Shown: positions 35,135 through 43,912 of the stretch, piece after piece
Position numbering within the stretch: position 1 is the first letter of the stretch
How the letters are laid out: each line of letters opens with the position of its first letter
Assembly (NCBI GenBank): GCA_009838975.1
Contig: VXQO01000060.1
Coordinates: 1 to 58,116, forward strand
Source: Gemmatimonadota bacterium
GTDB taxonomy: Bacteria; Gemmatimonadota; Gemmatimonadetes; Longimicrobiales; Gaopeijiaceae
DNA: 58,116 nt
Direction: 5' to 3'
Program-made: the position numbers and the translations under genes
The notes under the pieces: model-generated
The model's input: the letters and a program-made list of their open reading frames with translations, nothing else
Told to the model about the DNA's origin: nothing
Database searches by the model: none

Positions 35135-35175
35135 ATGTCTGGACGTATTATATGACCAGACATATAATGTGTCCA
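35135..35175 (-). promoter_or_regulatory. Consensus sigma-70-type promoter inside a palindromic operator for the TA pair
   Basis: On the minus strand, TGGACA (35175-35170), a 17-nt spacer and a perfect TATAAT (35152-35147) point into the antitoxin gene. The -10 is flanked by a perfect 8-bp inverted repeat, ATGTCTGG/CCAGACAT (35135-35142 and 35156-35163), spaced 13 nt. An outer imperfect pairing, GGACAC with GTGTCC, extends it. This is the classic layout for autoregulation by a toxin-antitoxin complex. It also separates the TA pair from the upstream molybdenum hydroxylase gene. Confidence 0.8.
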
Positions 35176-35177
35176 GT

Positions 35178-37545
35178 TTACAGGCCCACCCGCTCCAGTT
35201 CCGCCAGCACCCGCTCGGGCCTGAGCGGCAAGCGCCGCATGCGCACGCCCGTCGCGTCGTGGATCGCGTTCGCGATGGCCGCGGGGACCGTGCGGTGCGA
35301 AGGCTCGCCGGCGCCGTACGGCAGCAGGTCGGGGCGGTCCGGGTTCGGGTCGCCGTTCACGATCACTACATCGATCCGCTCGGGCGTGTCCATGTGCGTG
35401 AGCGTCGGATGCGTGCGCCAGTCCACACTGGTCACCTTCTCGCCGTCGAACCGGACCTCTTCGTAGAGCGTGCGGGAGATCCCGTGGAGCAGGTTGCCTT
35501 GCACCGTGCTCTCCAGGCCGTCCGGGTTGATGACGAGGCCGCAGTCGTGGCCACACACCATTCGCCTGACCCACACGCGGCCGGTCTCGCGGTCGACCTC
35601 AACCTCGGCGATCGTGGCGACGGTGGTACGCGCGCGATACGCGTAGGAGATGCCGCGGCCGGTAAGGAAGCGCCCGCTGCCGACTGCCCGGGGCGAGGGC
35701 CGCGGGTCCCAGCCGTACGCTTCGGCGGCCGCCTCGACCACCGCGATCGAACGGGCCCGGCGGTAGGCTTCGTCGTCTTCCAGACTCCCGCGCAGGAGAC
35801 GCAGCCGAAACGCGACGGGATCGGCGCTGGCGGCAGCAGCCAGTTCGTCGATGAACGACTCCCCGGCGAAGGCCGTCTGCGGCCCGTTGGGATCGCGCAG
35901 GTTGCCCGTCCGGAGCGGCGTCTCGAAGGCCAGCGGGAAGCGGACCGCCCGCGTCTCCAGCCGGCGATTCGGAATGTGGTACATCTCGTCGGGACCCCGG
36001 CCCCCGCCGGGCGACGGACGCTCGGGCCGGATCCCCATGAGTTGCGCGATCAGCACGGTGTCCGCCTGGTTGTATCCGACGTGGGCGTAGTTGGCGATGC
36101 GTGCGCTGTAGTCGAGCGCGACCACGTTGCCGTCGGCGTCCAGCCCGCCCTTCATGTCGATCGCGAACGCCGGGCCCTTGGTGTCCCAGGCGGTCTCCTC
36201 CTCCCTGGACCACTGCATCCGCACGGGACGGCCCAACTCGTTCGCCAACCAGGCGGCCTCGAAGCCCGCGTCGTCCGCAGCCGTGCGTCCGTACAACTGC
36301 GGCCCGTCCATCCAGATGACGCGCACCTGCTCCGGCGACATGCCCACGAACTCGGCGATTCCGGTCCGGTGGCTGTAGGGCTTCATGTCGTTGGTGTAGA
36401 TCGTCATCTGACCGTCGGAGGGGTCGGCCAGCCCGTGGGCGGGGCCGATTCGCGGTGTGCCCCTGGAAGGGGATGTCGTAGGCGGCTTCCACGACCGTGG
36501 CCGCGCCGGCCAGGGCAACATCGGGGTCGCCCTGCACCTGCGCGGACGCTCGCCCACCGCCACCCACCGGGGTCGCGCCACGCATGTAGTCGAAAAGCTC
36601 GTCCGACGCCGGGAACGGCGCCCTCTCCGGCTTCTCCCACTGCACCGCCAGGCGATCCGCCGCGTCGATCGCCTGCTCTTCGCGCTCGCAGACCACCGCG
36701 ACGTAGTTGCCTTCGGTGAAAACCCCCACCAACCCGGGCAGATCGCTCACCGACGATTCATCCACGCCCACCAGCGTCGCGCCCGCGAACGGCGGCCGCA
36801 CATTCCGCGCGTGCACCATCCCCGGCAGCTTCACGTCGACCGCCCACTCCAGCGACCCGTCGACCTTGCCCGGGATGTCGTAGCGCGGGATCGACTGCCC
36901 CACGAGCTTCAGCTCCTGCACCGGCTTGACGCTCGCGAGCCCTGTGGTGGCGTTCACGTTCGCGCCCATCAGCGCCACGTCGAAGCGTCGCCCGCCCACC
37001 AGCTCTCCGTAGCCGACGGAGCGCGACCGATCGCCCCGCACCCATATCACGCCGTCGCTGACCGCGAGCGCATCCACCGGCACCGCAAGGCGATCCGCCG
37101 CCATCTGGAGCAGCACGCGCCTCGCCTCCGCCGCCACGCGGCGCGCGGCCATCGCGTCCCGCTCGATCGCGTCGGAGCCACCCGAGCCGCCCTGGTCGAC
37201 GGTCATGTCGGTGCGCCCCATCACGAGCTCGCTCCGGTCGTAGGCGACATCCAGTTCGTCGCACAGGATCTGCCGCGTGGCCGTCCCGGTCCCCTGGCCA
37301 CCGTCGGTCTTGCCCACGTAGAAGGTGGCGGTGCCGTCCTCGTGCACCACCAGCCACGAGTCCAGCTGCAGGAAGTCGACATCGGGGTATGGCGCGGGCT
37401 CACCGGCGGCGCCGTCGAAGCCCCACCGACTCACACCGGCCGCACCCGCACCGCTGAAGCCGAGCACGAACAGCCCCGATGTCCTGAGGAAGTCCCGCCG
37501 CGACGTGCTCCCGTCCCAGGCCGCCATCGCGCGCTCGACGCTCAT
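35178..37545 (-). pseudogene. Molybdenum hydroxylase large subunit (xanthine dehydrogenase family), frameshifted
   Basis: Encodes about 788 residues if one extra base is skipped. The N-terminus SRRDFLRTSGLFVLGFSG is a Tat signal. The molybdopterin-binding chain runs through YVGKTDGGQGTGTATRQI and EAAYDIPFQGHTA, then breaks at 36449-36450: the sequence reads GCGAATCGG where GCGATCGG would restore the family sequence AIGPAHGLADPSDGQMTIY. The second part continues uninterrupted (MKPYSHRTGIAEFVGMSPEQVRVIWMDGPQLYGRTAADDAGFEAAWLANELGRP, RIDVVIVNGD, YGAGEPSHRTVP) to 35178. Both halves are otherwise intact, so this is a very recent mutation or a sequencing/assembly error. ATGA overlap with the 2Fe-2S subunit gene. 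Confidence 0.88.
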
Positions 37546-38024
37546 CGCTCCACCTCCGTGTCCGCCATCACCTCCGCCGCGCGCCTCACCGCCGCCTGAA
37601 TGCGGTAGTAGGTCATGCAGCGGCAGAGCACGCGGTTCATTCCCTCCCGGATCTCGTCGTCGCTGGGGCCGGGGTTGTCGTCGAGCAGCGCGGCGGCCGT
37701 GAGGATCTGGCCGTTCTGGCAGTACCCGCACTGCGGCACCTGCTCGTCGATCCAGGCCTGCTGAACGGGGTGCAGTTCACCGTCGCCGGACAGCCCCTCC
37801 AGCGTCGTGATCTCGGTACCCTGAGCGCGCGACACCGGCCGCGAGCACGAGCGCACCGGGTTGCCGTTCATCAGCACCGTGCACGTCCCGCACTGACTGA
37901 GCCCGCAGCCGAACCGCGGCCCCCGCAGCCCGAGATCGTTGCGCAGCACGTAGAGCAGCGGCGTCGAGGGGTCGACGTCGACCGTGCGGGTCTCGCCGTT
38001 CACCCGGAGTGTGATCTGGCTCAT
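37542..38024 (-). CDS. 2Fe-2S subunit of molybdenum hydroxylase (isoquinoline 1-oxidoreductase alpha type)
   Basis: A 160-residue electron-transfer subunit carrying two [2Fe-2S] clusters. The plant-ferredoxin-type cluster is in CGLSQCGTCTVLMNG (N-terminal half), preceded by DLGLRGPRFG. The second cluster uses PQCGYCQNGQILTAAALL and NRVLCRCMTYYRIQAAV. With the adjacent Tat-exported large subunit it forms a two-subunit aldehyde/N-heterocycle oxidase lacking the FAD subunit, as in isoquinoline 1-oxidoreductase; electrons probably go to a cytochrome or quinone. AGGATGAGG precedes the ATG. Stop overlaps the large-subunit start by 4 nt. Confidence 0.95.
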   Translation of the reverse strand: MSQITLRVNGETRTVDVDPSTPLLYVLRNDLGLRGPRFGCGLSQCGTCTVLMNGNPVRSCSRPVSRAQGTEITTLEGLSGDGELHPVQQAWIDEQVPQCGYCQNGQILTAAALLDDNPGPSDDEIREGMNRVLCRCMTYYRIQAAVRRAAEVMADTEVER

Positions 38025-38072
38025 TGCCTCATCCTGTCTTCCGTAAAACTCCCGAGCGCCGAACGACCCGGG

Positions 38073-39605
38073 TCACGGAGTCACACACTCGAAACTCTCC
38101 TCGCGCCGCGGATCGCCGGACCCGTCATACACCGCCTCCGCCGGCCACGCGCACACGGGGCGCTGCATCTCGATTCCTCCGCCCTCGCCCATCTTCGTCG
38201 CGACGAGACGGTCCAGCGCGCGGTCCTCCTCGACCCACGCCTGAATCGCCGCAATCCAGTCCACGAAGTCGGGGCCCGGGCCGCCGGCACAGTGCAGCAC
38301 GCCCGGCAGCATGAACATTCGCAGGTACTCGTCCACCCCTTCGTCACCCGCGGCGACACCCTCGTAGTACTCGATCGTGCCGGTGGCCGGGATCGCCGGA
38401 TCCGACCAGCCGTTCCACAGGATCAGCTTGCCGCCGGCCGTCCGGAATCCGCTCAGATCGGTGTCGGTAGCGTTGAGGATCTTGGCGGCGCGCCGGGTCT
38501 GCTCCAGCCAGCGGGCGTGGTCGCCGAAGTCGAAGGCGGCGTAGTCGAACCCGGGGTCGTCGAAGATGATGTACTTGTGCATCTGCGTCCCGAAGGCGTA
38601 GTGCAGGTTCGGGATCCCCCCGGTGGCCGGCGTACCGCCCGTGATCCACCGCTGCCACCCCGGCTCGTCGGTCTCGCCACCGAACGGAAACCCCGGATAC
38701 ACCTGTTCGCCGTCCACGTACGCGCCCCCGTAGATGACCTCCGCCGCCCGCCGCTGCTCGACCGTCAACCCCGGGATCGACGCGAGATCGATGTCGCACG
38801 CGAGCGGGTCGGTCATGAACCCGTCCTTCACCCCGTCGTCCTCGTCGCACGCGCCCAGAATCGCCGTCTCGAGCACCTCCGCCGCCTCGTCATCGATCAC
38901 CGGCGCCGAGAGATCGGCCGGATCGGGGTAGAGCGCCTGCTGCGTCTGCAGGAAGAGCGCCCCCAGCGCGGTCCAGTTGTAGGCGGGCGCCCCGGACACG
39001 ATGCCGTCGAAGTCGTCCGGATAGCGCTGCGACGACATCATCCCCTGCCCTCCTCCGCGCGAACACCCCAGGAAGTACGAATAGTCGATGTCGCGCCCGT
39101 AGTAGAGCCGGATGATCGTCTTCGCCGTCACGGCCGTCACGTGCACGGCACGGAAGCCGAAATTGACCTCGCGGTCGGGCCGGTTCAGCGCCCAGCTGGC
39201 GTCGATCCCGCTGCCCCGATGCCCGGTGTCCGTCCCCACGGTGGCGAACCCGCGCGCCAGCACCGACTCAGGCCCCGCGTACTGGATCGCCTGGTTCTGC
39301 ACGCTTCCCACGTACCCGCCGCCTCCGCCCATCAGGAAGCGTCCGTTCCAGTGACCGGATTCAGGGAGAAGAAGCTCGAAGCGGATCTCCAGATCGATCG
39401 TGCCGCGCACCCGGCAGTGTGCCGGATCGGCGTCGCCTGCGGGGATCGCCGCCACCTCGTCGAGGACGAAGCCGTTCCACGAAATGGCGGCCAGTTCGTC
39501 GCAGGCGAGAGCGCGCGGGGCGGGTGGGTCTCCGGCAGGCGCCGCGGTGAAGCCGGCGAGGCAGGCGACCGCGGCGAACGAGGCCGTGAGGCGGCGGGCG
39601 GTCAT
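38073..39605 (-). CDS. Tannase/feruloyl esterase-family alpha/beta hydrolase, exported
   Basis: A 510-residue secreted esterase. Signal peptide MTARRLTASFAAVACLAGFTAAPAG. The family's paired-Cys catalytic arrangement is visible: nucleophile region FLGCSRGGGQGMMSSQRYPDDFDGIVSGAP, Asp in ILWNGWSDPAIP, and His preceded by/followed by Cys in MLPGVLHCAGGPGPD. Calcium-loop-like RAAEVIYGGAYVDGEQVYPGFPFGGE is also typical. Substrates are aromatic or MHET-like esters. ATG at 39605 is chosen because the signal peptide begins there; the longer in-frame start at 39716 would cross the palindrome. Lies upstream of the molybdenum hydroxylase pair, perhaps in one pathway for aromatic compounds. Confidence 0.9.
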   Translation of the reverse strand: MTARRLTASFAAVACLAGFTAAPAGDPPAPRALACDELAAISWNGFVLDEVAAIPAGDADPAHCRVRGTIDLEIRFELLLPESGHWNGRFLMGGGGGYVGSVQNQAIQYAGPESVLARGFATVGTDTGHRGSGIDASWALNRPDREVNFGFRAVHVTAVTAKTIIRLYYGRDIDYSYFLGCSRGGGQGMMSSQRYPDDFDGIVSGAPAYNWTALGALFLQTQQALYPDPADLSAPVIDDEAAEVLETAILGACDEDDGVKDGFMTDPLACDIDLASIPGLTVEQRRAAEVIYGGAYVDGEQVYPGFPFGGETDEPGWQRWITGGTPATGGIPNLHYAFGTQMHKYIIFDDPGFDYAAFDFGDHARWLEQTRRAAKILNATDTDLSGFRTAGGKLILWNGWSDPAIPATGTIEYYEGVAAGDEGVDEYLRMFMLPGVLHCAGGPGPDFVDWIAAIQAWVEEDRALDRLVATKMGEGGGIEMQRPVCAWPAEAVYDGSGDPRREESFECVTP

Positions 39606-39705
39606 ATTCCCCACTTTCCGGACGGTGATGTGTGGCCGGGGGCGGACAGTCGCTATTGTGCCGCCGCAAGCATCACGGGGCAAGTCAACTTCACCGCCAC
39701 CACCT

Positions 39706-39754
39706 GTCCTGCTCATGGTTCAGTTTATCGACTAAACTGAACCATGAGCAGGAC
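39706..39754. repeat. Perfect 22-bp inverted repeat with 5-nt loop
   Basis: Left arm 39706-39727 and right arm 39733-39754 are exact reverse complements, with the loop TCGAC. The inner part GTTCAGTTTA/TAAACTGAAC is A+T-rich for this DNA. It sits in a 220-bp gap between two minus-strand genes. No U-run follows on either strand, so a rho-independent terminator is not clear; an operator, a mobile-element remnant or a transcript-end hairpin are alternatives. It shares TAAA-T-AACCAT with the palindrome at 32366-32408. Confidence 0.85.
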
Positions 39755-39825
39755 GCCCACGCACGGACGGATGAATATCCCGGTGTCGAACGGACCGATC
39801 TGAGGGGGTCTGGCCCTGCCTGCTC

Positions 39826-41004
39826 CTAGGCCCGGCGTGCCCGCCACTCCCGCGCCGCCTCCACCACCCGGCTGATGTCCGCCTCGTTGTTGTAGACACC
39901 AACCGAGAAGCGTAGCACACCGCTTCGGATCGCCAGCCGGATCCCCGACGCCTTCAGGTGGCGGTGCAGCGAGTTCATTGCCGGATCGTCGGCGCTGTAG
40001 TGCCGTCCGCCGCCGCTCTTACCGACGCAGACGATGTGCGCCAGGTGCAAGCCGCTGCGCCCGCCTGCCACAGGCAGGTCAAGAGCGGCCAATCGGTCGG
40101 CCAAATCAGCCGCCAGGTGCCGTACATACCGCTCAACCTGCCCGACCTCCCAGCTTTCGAGCAGTTCCAGCGCCGCTCCAGCCGCCGCCGCGCCCAGGTA
40201 GTTGTAGTTGCCCACGTCGAAGCGCAGGGCGCCCAGCGCGTACCGCAACTCGCCGTCCACATAGGCGGTCTCGTGCGCGTCCAGAGCGACGCCGAAGCGG
40301 GCGAGATGGACCGGAACCAGCGTGTCGGCAAGTTCCCGGCGGACGTAGAGGAAGCCGAAGCCATACTCGGCCAACAGGCACTTCTGCGACGCGACCGCCA
40401 GCGCGTCGATGCCGAGTTCCTCGACGTCGGTGCGCAGGGCCCCGATCGACTGCGCCGCGTCGACCAGCGTCACCGCGCCCACCCGCCGCCCCGCCGCCGC
40501 GATCCCCTTCATGTCGGTGATGAACCCCGGCGCGAACGAGACGCTGGGGATGGTCACGAGCCGGGTGCGTCGGTCCATTGCCGCGCGCATCGCGTCGACG
40601 GGCACATGGCCGCCGTCCGGCGCCACGGAGCGCACTTCGATCCCGCGCAGCCGGGCCAGGTTGTGCCACAGGTAGATGTTGTTGGGATGCTCCAGTGCGG
40701 GACACAGCACCACGTTGTCCCCCGGCTCCCACGGGAGACTGGTCCCGAACAGGTTGAGGCCCTCCGACACGTTTTTCGTGATCGCGATCTCGTCCGGGCG
40801 CGCCCCGATCAGCCCCGCAAATGACGACCGGGTTTCCTCGACGACCGCCCGCATGGCGTCCTTGTCGCCGCCGCGGAGCATGCGCGTCCGCAGGTGGTCG
40901 GCGATGGCCGCGCGCACCGGCTCCGGCACGAGCGCACGCGCCGAAATGTCGAGGTATACCTGTTCTTCGGCGCCCGGGAACAGCGCGCGAATCTGCGGAT
41001 TCAT
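39826..41004 (-). CDS. Class V PLP-dependent aminotransferase / cysteine desulfurase-like enzyme
   Basis: A 392-residue fold-type I PLP enzyme. Seen: VYLDISARALVPEPVRAAI, EIAITKNVSEGLNLFGTSL (phosphate-binding), PALEHPNNIYLWHNLARL, VTLVDAAQSIGALRTDVEELGIDALAVASQKCLLAEYGFGFLYV (PLP Asp, then Schiff-base Lys in SQKCL), GALRFDVGNYNYLGAAAAGAALELL, and a C-terminal GVLRFSVGVYNNEADI. Family includes isopenicillin epimerase-like, kynureninase-like and cysteine desulfurase-like proteins; the typical desulfurase Cys loop is not evident. ATG overlaps the symporter's stop (ATGA), hinting at a shared amino-acid substrate. Confidence 0.9.
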   Translation of the reverse strand: MNPQIRALFPGAEEQVYLDISARALVPEPVRAAIADHLRTRMLRGGDKDAMRAVVEETRSSFAGLIGARPDEIAITKNVSEGLNLFGTSLPWEPGDNVVLCPALEHPNNIYLWHNLARLRGIEVRSVAPDGGHVPVDAMRAAMDRRTRLVTIPSVSFAPGFITDMKGIAAAGRRVGAVTLVDAAQSIGALRTDVEELGIDALAVASQKCLLAEYGFGFLYVRRELADTLVPVHLARFGVALDAHETAYVDGELRYALGALRFDVGNYNYLGAAAAGAALELLESWEVGQVERYVRHLAADLADRLAALDLPVAGGRSGLHLAHIVCVGKSGGGRHYSADDPAMNSLHRHLKASGIRLAIRSGVLRFSVGVYNNEADISRVVEAAREWRARRA

Positions 41005-42215
41005 CTTCGTCTCGCCTCCGATCGGGTGACCAGCGAAGTCCCCACCATGTCTCCCATGATATTAATGGTCGTGTTCCCGATGTCGACCAGCCGGTAGATG
41101 CCGCCCACGATAGCGGCCACCTCGACGGGGAGCCCGAACGCCTGCACATAGATCAGCGCGATCACGAATCCGCCGCCGGGAATCCCCCCGGACCCCTCCG
41201 ACAGCAGCAGCCCGAGCAGCAGGATCGCCACGAAATCGGCGGCCGCGAATGTCACGCCCGCGGCTTGCGCGGTGAAGATGAAGACCGCGCCCAGCATGGC
41301 CGAGGTCCCGTCCTTGTTGAGCTGTGCACCGAGGGGGAGGGTGAACGAGTACACGCTGCGGGGCAGACCGATCCTCCGGGCCGTCTCCATCCCGACGGAG
41401 AGCGAAGCGAGACTCGACGTCGTGGCCGCGGTCGTGGCCCACAGGGACCCGGTGTCACGCAGGAAGCGCGCGGAGCGGAAGTCGCTGAAGAAACGCATCA
41501 GCGCCATGTATCCGGCGAAGATCACGAGCTGCGCGGCCCACAGGCCACCCAGAAAGCGCGCCATCGGCCCGAGCAGCTCGGCCCCGTAACGCCCCACCGT
41601 CACCGCGACGAGCGCGCCGATCCCCACCGGTGCCGTCCACAGGACGAGGTGGACCAGTCGCCGGAACAGGTTCGCGAGATCCTCCCAGGCGGTCGCCAGG
41701 CGGTCGCGCGCGCCGCCCTTGAGCGCCATCGTCGCCACGCCGAGGAGCAGCGCGAGGACGACCAGCTGGACCACGTTCCCATCGCTGAACGCGCGGAAGA
41801 CGTTCGTCGGGATCATGCCGAGCAGGATGTCCGCGACCGACGGCACCTCGCCGACCGGCCCCGACACCTGCTCGGTGAGCTGCATCCCGACACCCGGCTG
41901 CAGGAGCGCCGCAGCCCCGATTCCCAGCAACAGCGCGATCAGGTCGGTCGTGAGGTAGTATCCCACCGTCTTCCCGGCCAGCCGTCCCAGGGTGCGCGTG
42001 TCCCCGAGCGCGGTGAGCCCCGCGAGCAGGTTGAAGAACACCAGCGGCACGGCCGCCAGGATCAGCAGGTTGATGAAGAGGTCACCGACCGGCTGCAGAA
42101 CGACGATGCGCTCGCCCATCCACGCGCCCAGCACGACCCCCGCGAGCATCCCGATCAGGATGCGGGTGCCGGGCCCGGTGCGGCGGTTCGCGCTGCCGGA
42201 CTCGGCTTCGGTCAT
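41001..42215 (-). CDS. Dicarboxylate/amino acid:cation symporter (DAACS/GltP family)
   Basis: A 404-residue inner-membrane importer of dicarboxylates or amino acids (glutamate, aspartate, serine). About eight helices plus two re-entrant hairpins. Family motifs: NLLILAAVPLVFFNLLAGLTALGDTRTLGRLAGKTVGYYLTTDLIALLLG, the Ser-rich hairpin ATTAATTSSLASLSVGMETA, SFTLPLGAQLNKDGTSAM (NxDGT-like), SGGIPGGGFVIALIYVQAFGLP and VDIGNTTINIMGDMVGT (Asp/Asn cation site). ATG at 42215 overlaps the upstream lipoprotein stop (ATGA), and its own stop overlaps the aminotransferase start; three genes are thus coupled. Confidence 0.93.
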   Translation of the reverse strand: MTEAESGSANRRTGPGTRILIGMLAGVVLGAWMGERIVVLQPVGDLFINLLILAAVPLVFFNLLAGLTALGDTRTLGRLAGKTVGYYLTTDLIALLLGIGAAALLQPGVGMQLTEQVSGPVGEVPSVADILLGMIPTNVFRAFSDGNVVQLVVLALLLGVATMALKGGARDRLATAWEDLANLFRRLVHLVLWTAPVGIGALVAVTVGRYGAELLGPMARFLGGLWAAQLVIFAGYMALMRFFSDFRSARFLRDTGSLWATTAATTSSLASLSVGMETARRIGLPRSVYSFTLPLGAQLNKDGTSAMLGAVFIFTAQAAGVTFAAADFVAILLLGLLLSEGSGGIPGGGFVIALIYVQAFGLPVEVAAIVGGIYRLVDIGNTTINIMGDMVGTSLVTRSEARRR

Positions 42216-43828
42216 GATCCGGCGCCGACCCCCATCAGCTCCAGCACGCGCGCCAGCATGTCCTCGTAGTACGCCGTCACGTTTTCCGGCGCGAGCGGGA
42301 TCCACTCGTCCACGTCGGCCGGGTTCCCCTCGGCGATCTCGCCGTTCGGGCGAATCGTGTGCCCGATGCTCCACATGAACCCGACGACGGGCTGGCCGGT
42401 GCCGGGGAAGGTCAGCACCTCTTCCCACTCCCAGGTGTTGGAATAGCCGCCGGGCGGCATCCCGACCACCGGGCCGAGCCCGTTGTCGACGACGATCGAG
42501 ACGAACTGGTCGAGGTGGGAGCCGCCGCTCGGCCCCGAGATGACGCCAAAGGGGCCACGGAAGTGCACGGCCGCAGGCTCCAGAATCCCGTCCGAGTCAC
42601 GCGGAGCGTGCGCAAGCTTGAAGGGGACGTTATTGCTGTACGCGTCGCCCCGCTCGAGCGCGCTCATGACGTCGTCCTCCAGCCACTCCATCAGCCAGTT
42701 GCCGTCGTCGATCGTCTCCGGCACGCCTCCATCGTTGATGTCGCGGGCGGCGAAGTCGTCGCGCTTGTCCTCGATGAAGGGGAGCGTGACGTCGCTGATG
42801 CGCAGGTTGCCGAAGGTGGTGCGGAAGGGGCGGGGCTGCAGGCGCTGCATGGCGTAGGCGCCGAGCGAGCCGCCGCGGCTGCGCGTGACGTCCATGACGA
42901 GGGCGTGGTCGAGGAGGCCGCGCTCCGACGCGAAGGCGATGAGGCGGTCGACATCAGCGACCATCGACTCGCGGAATCCGCGCCAGATGAGGACGAGGAA
43001 TTGGCGGCCGTCGTCAGGCGTGAGGAGGTCGTAGGTTCCGGTGCGAAGCGCGAGGGACAGGCTCGGGTAGGAGGGCTCGCCGGCACCGCTCCAGCTGAGG
43101 GTTGCGTCGTCGGCGAAGGGGAGGATGCTCCGGCGCTCCCGGCCGTCGGCGGCTTCAAGGACCAGCCTCAGCGAGTCGCTGCGCAGGTGCGGCGGGAAGG
43201 CTGCGGTGGCGAGGGTCATGGCTTCGGCCAGCTTCCAGCGGAGGGCGGCGCGGGTGGAATGGCGCATGAACGCGGTGGCCGAGTCGTGCCAGGCGGCTAT
43301 GGGCAGGCCGTTGACGCTCACGACGCGGCTGCCGACGAGGTCCTCCGCCCCGTTGGCCGCGTCCCCTACGAAATACTCCGCCTCACCCGCGCCGTCGGAG
43401 TAGTCCGGGAAGATCCTCACCGGTGCCCGCCCGGGCGCCGCGCCGTCCGGTCCCCCCGCGACGTCCAGTCCCGCGCTGTTGGGCAGGGTCAGGCCACCCG
43501 GCACGAGGAAGAGGTCGAGATGACGGTCGCGGCGGGCGTGACTGACCCGGGCGAGCGCGTAGTAGAGCGCCTCCTCGGTGTCCGCCGCGACTACATCGTC
43601 GCGCAGCGCGTGCATCGCCGCGATCGGGTCGAACCCCAGGCGCTCGTTCTTGACGGGCGAAAACGCCTCGCGCCGCTCGGTGCGCGCGACGATCGTGTCG
43701 AAAAGGGCGCCGCGCAGCGCGGGGGTGCCGGCGGGGCCGGGGGGTGCCTCTGTGCCACCGCATGCGGCGCCCACGGCGGCGAACAGCGCAATCGCGCCGG
43801 CACGAAACTGCTCTTGTCGCTGTGTCAT
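42212..43828 (-). CDS. S41-peptidase-like lipoprotein
   Basis: A 538-residue exported protein. Signal with lipobox AAVGAACGG. The C-terminal half resembles the S41/ClpP-crotonase fold: VMDVTRSRGGSLGAYAMQRL, FRGPFGVISGPSGGSHLDQFVSIVVDNGLGPVVGMPPGGYSNTWEWEE, where GPSGGSHLD takes the place of the usual G-x-S-A-S nucleophile elbow. A PDZ-like segment (NGAEDLVGSRVVSVNGLPIAAW) precedes it. The catalytic Ser-Lys pair is not certain, so activity is open. ATG at 43828 begins the signal; a longer open frame is non-coding. Divergent from the TPR gene at 43913 and coupled to the symporter. Confidence 0.78.
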   Translation of the reverse strand: MTQRQEQFRAGAIALFAAVGAACGGTEAPPGPAGTPALRGALFDTIVARTERREAFSPVKNERLGFDPIAAMHALRDDVVAADTEEALYYALARVSHARRDRHLDLFLVPGGLTLPNSAGLDVAGGPDGAAPGRAPVRIFPDYSDGAGEAEYFVGDAANGAEDLVGSRVVSVNGLPIAAWHDSATAFMRHSTRAALRWKLAEAMTLATAAFPPHLRSDSLRLVLEAADGRERRSILPFADDATLSWSGAGEPSYPSLSLALRTGTYDLLTPDDGRQFLVLIWRGFRESMVADVDRLIAFASERGLLDHALVMDVTRSRGGSLGAYAMQRLQPRPFRTTFGNLRISDVTLPFIEDKRDDFAARDINDGGVPETIDDGNWLMEWLEDDVMSALERGDAYSNNVPFKLAHAPRDSDGILEPAAVHFRGPFGVISGPSGGSHLDQFVSIVVDNGLGPVVGMPPGGYSNTWEWEEVLTFPGTGQPVVGFMWSIGHTIRPNGEIAEGNPADVDEWIPLAPENVTAYYEDMLARVLELMGVGAGS

Positions 43829-43912
43829 CCCGACAACTTGCGTCCGGGGCGGGCCGCTAGCCAACTTCGAGCGGCATGCCCCGAACCGGGCACCCCGAAT
43901 CGAGGAGGGGAA

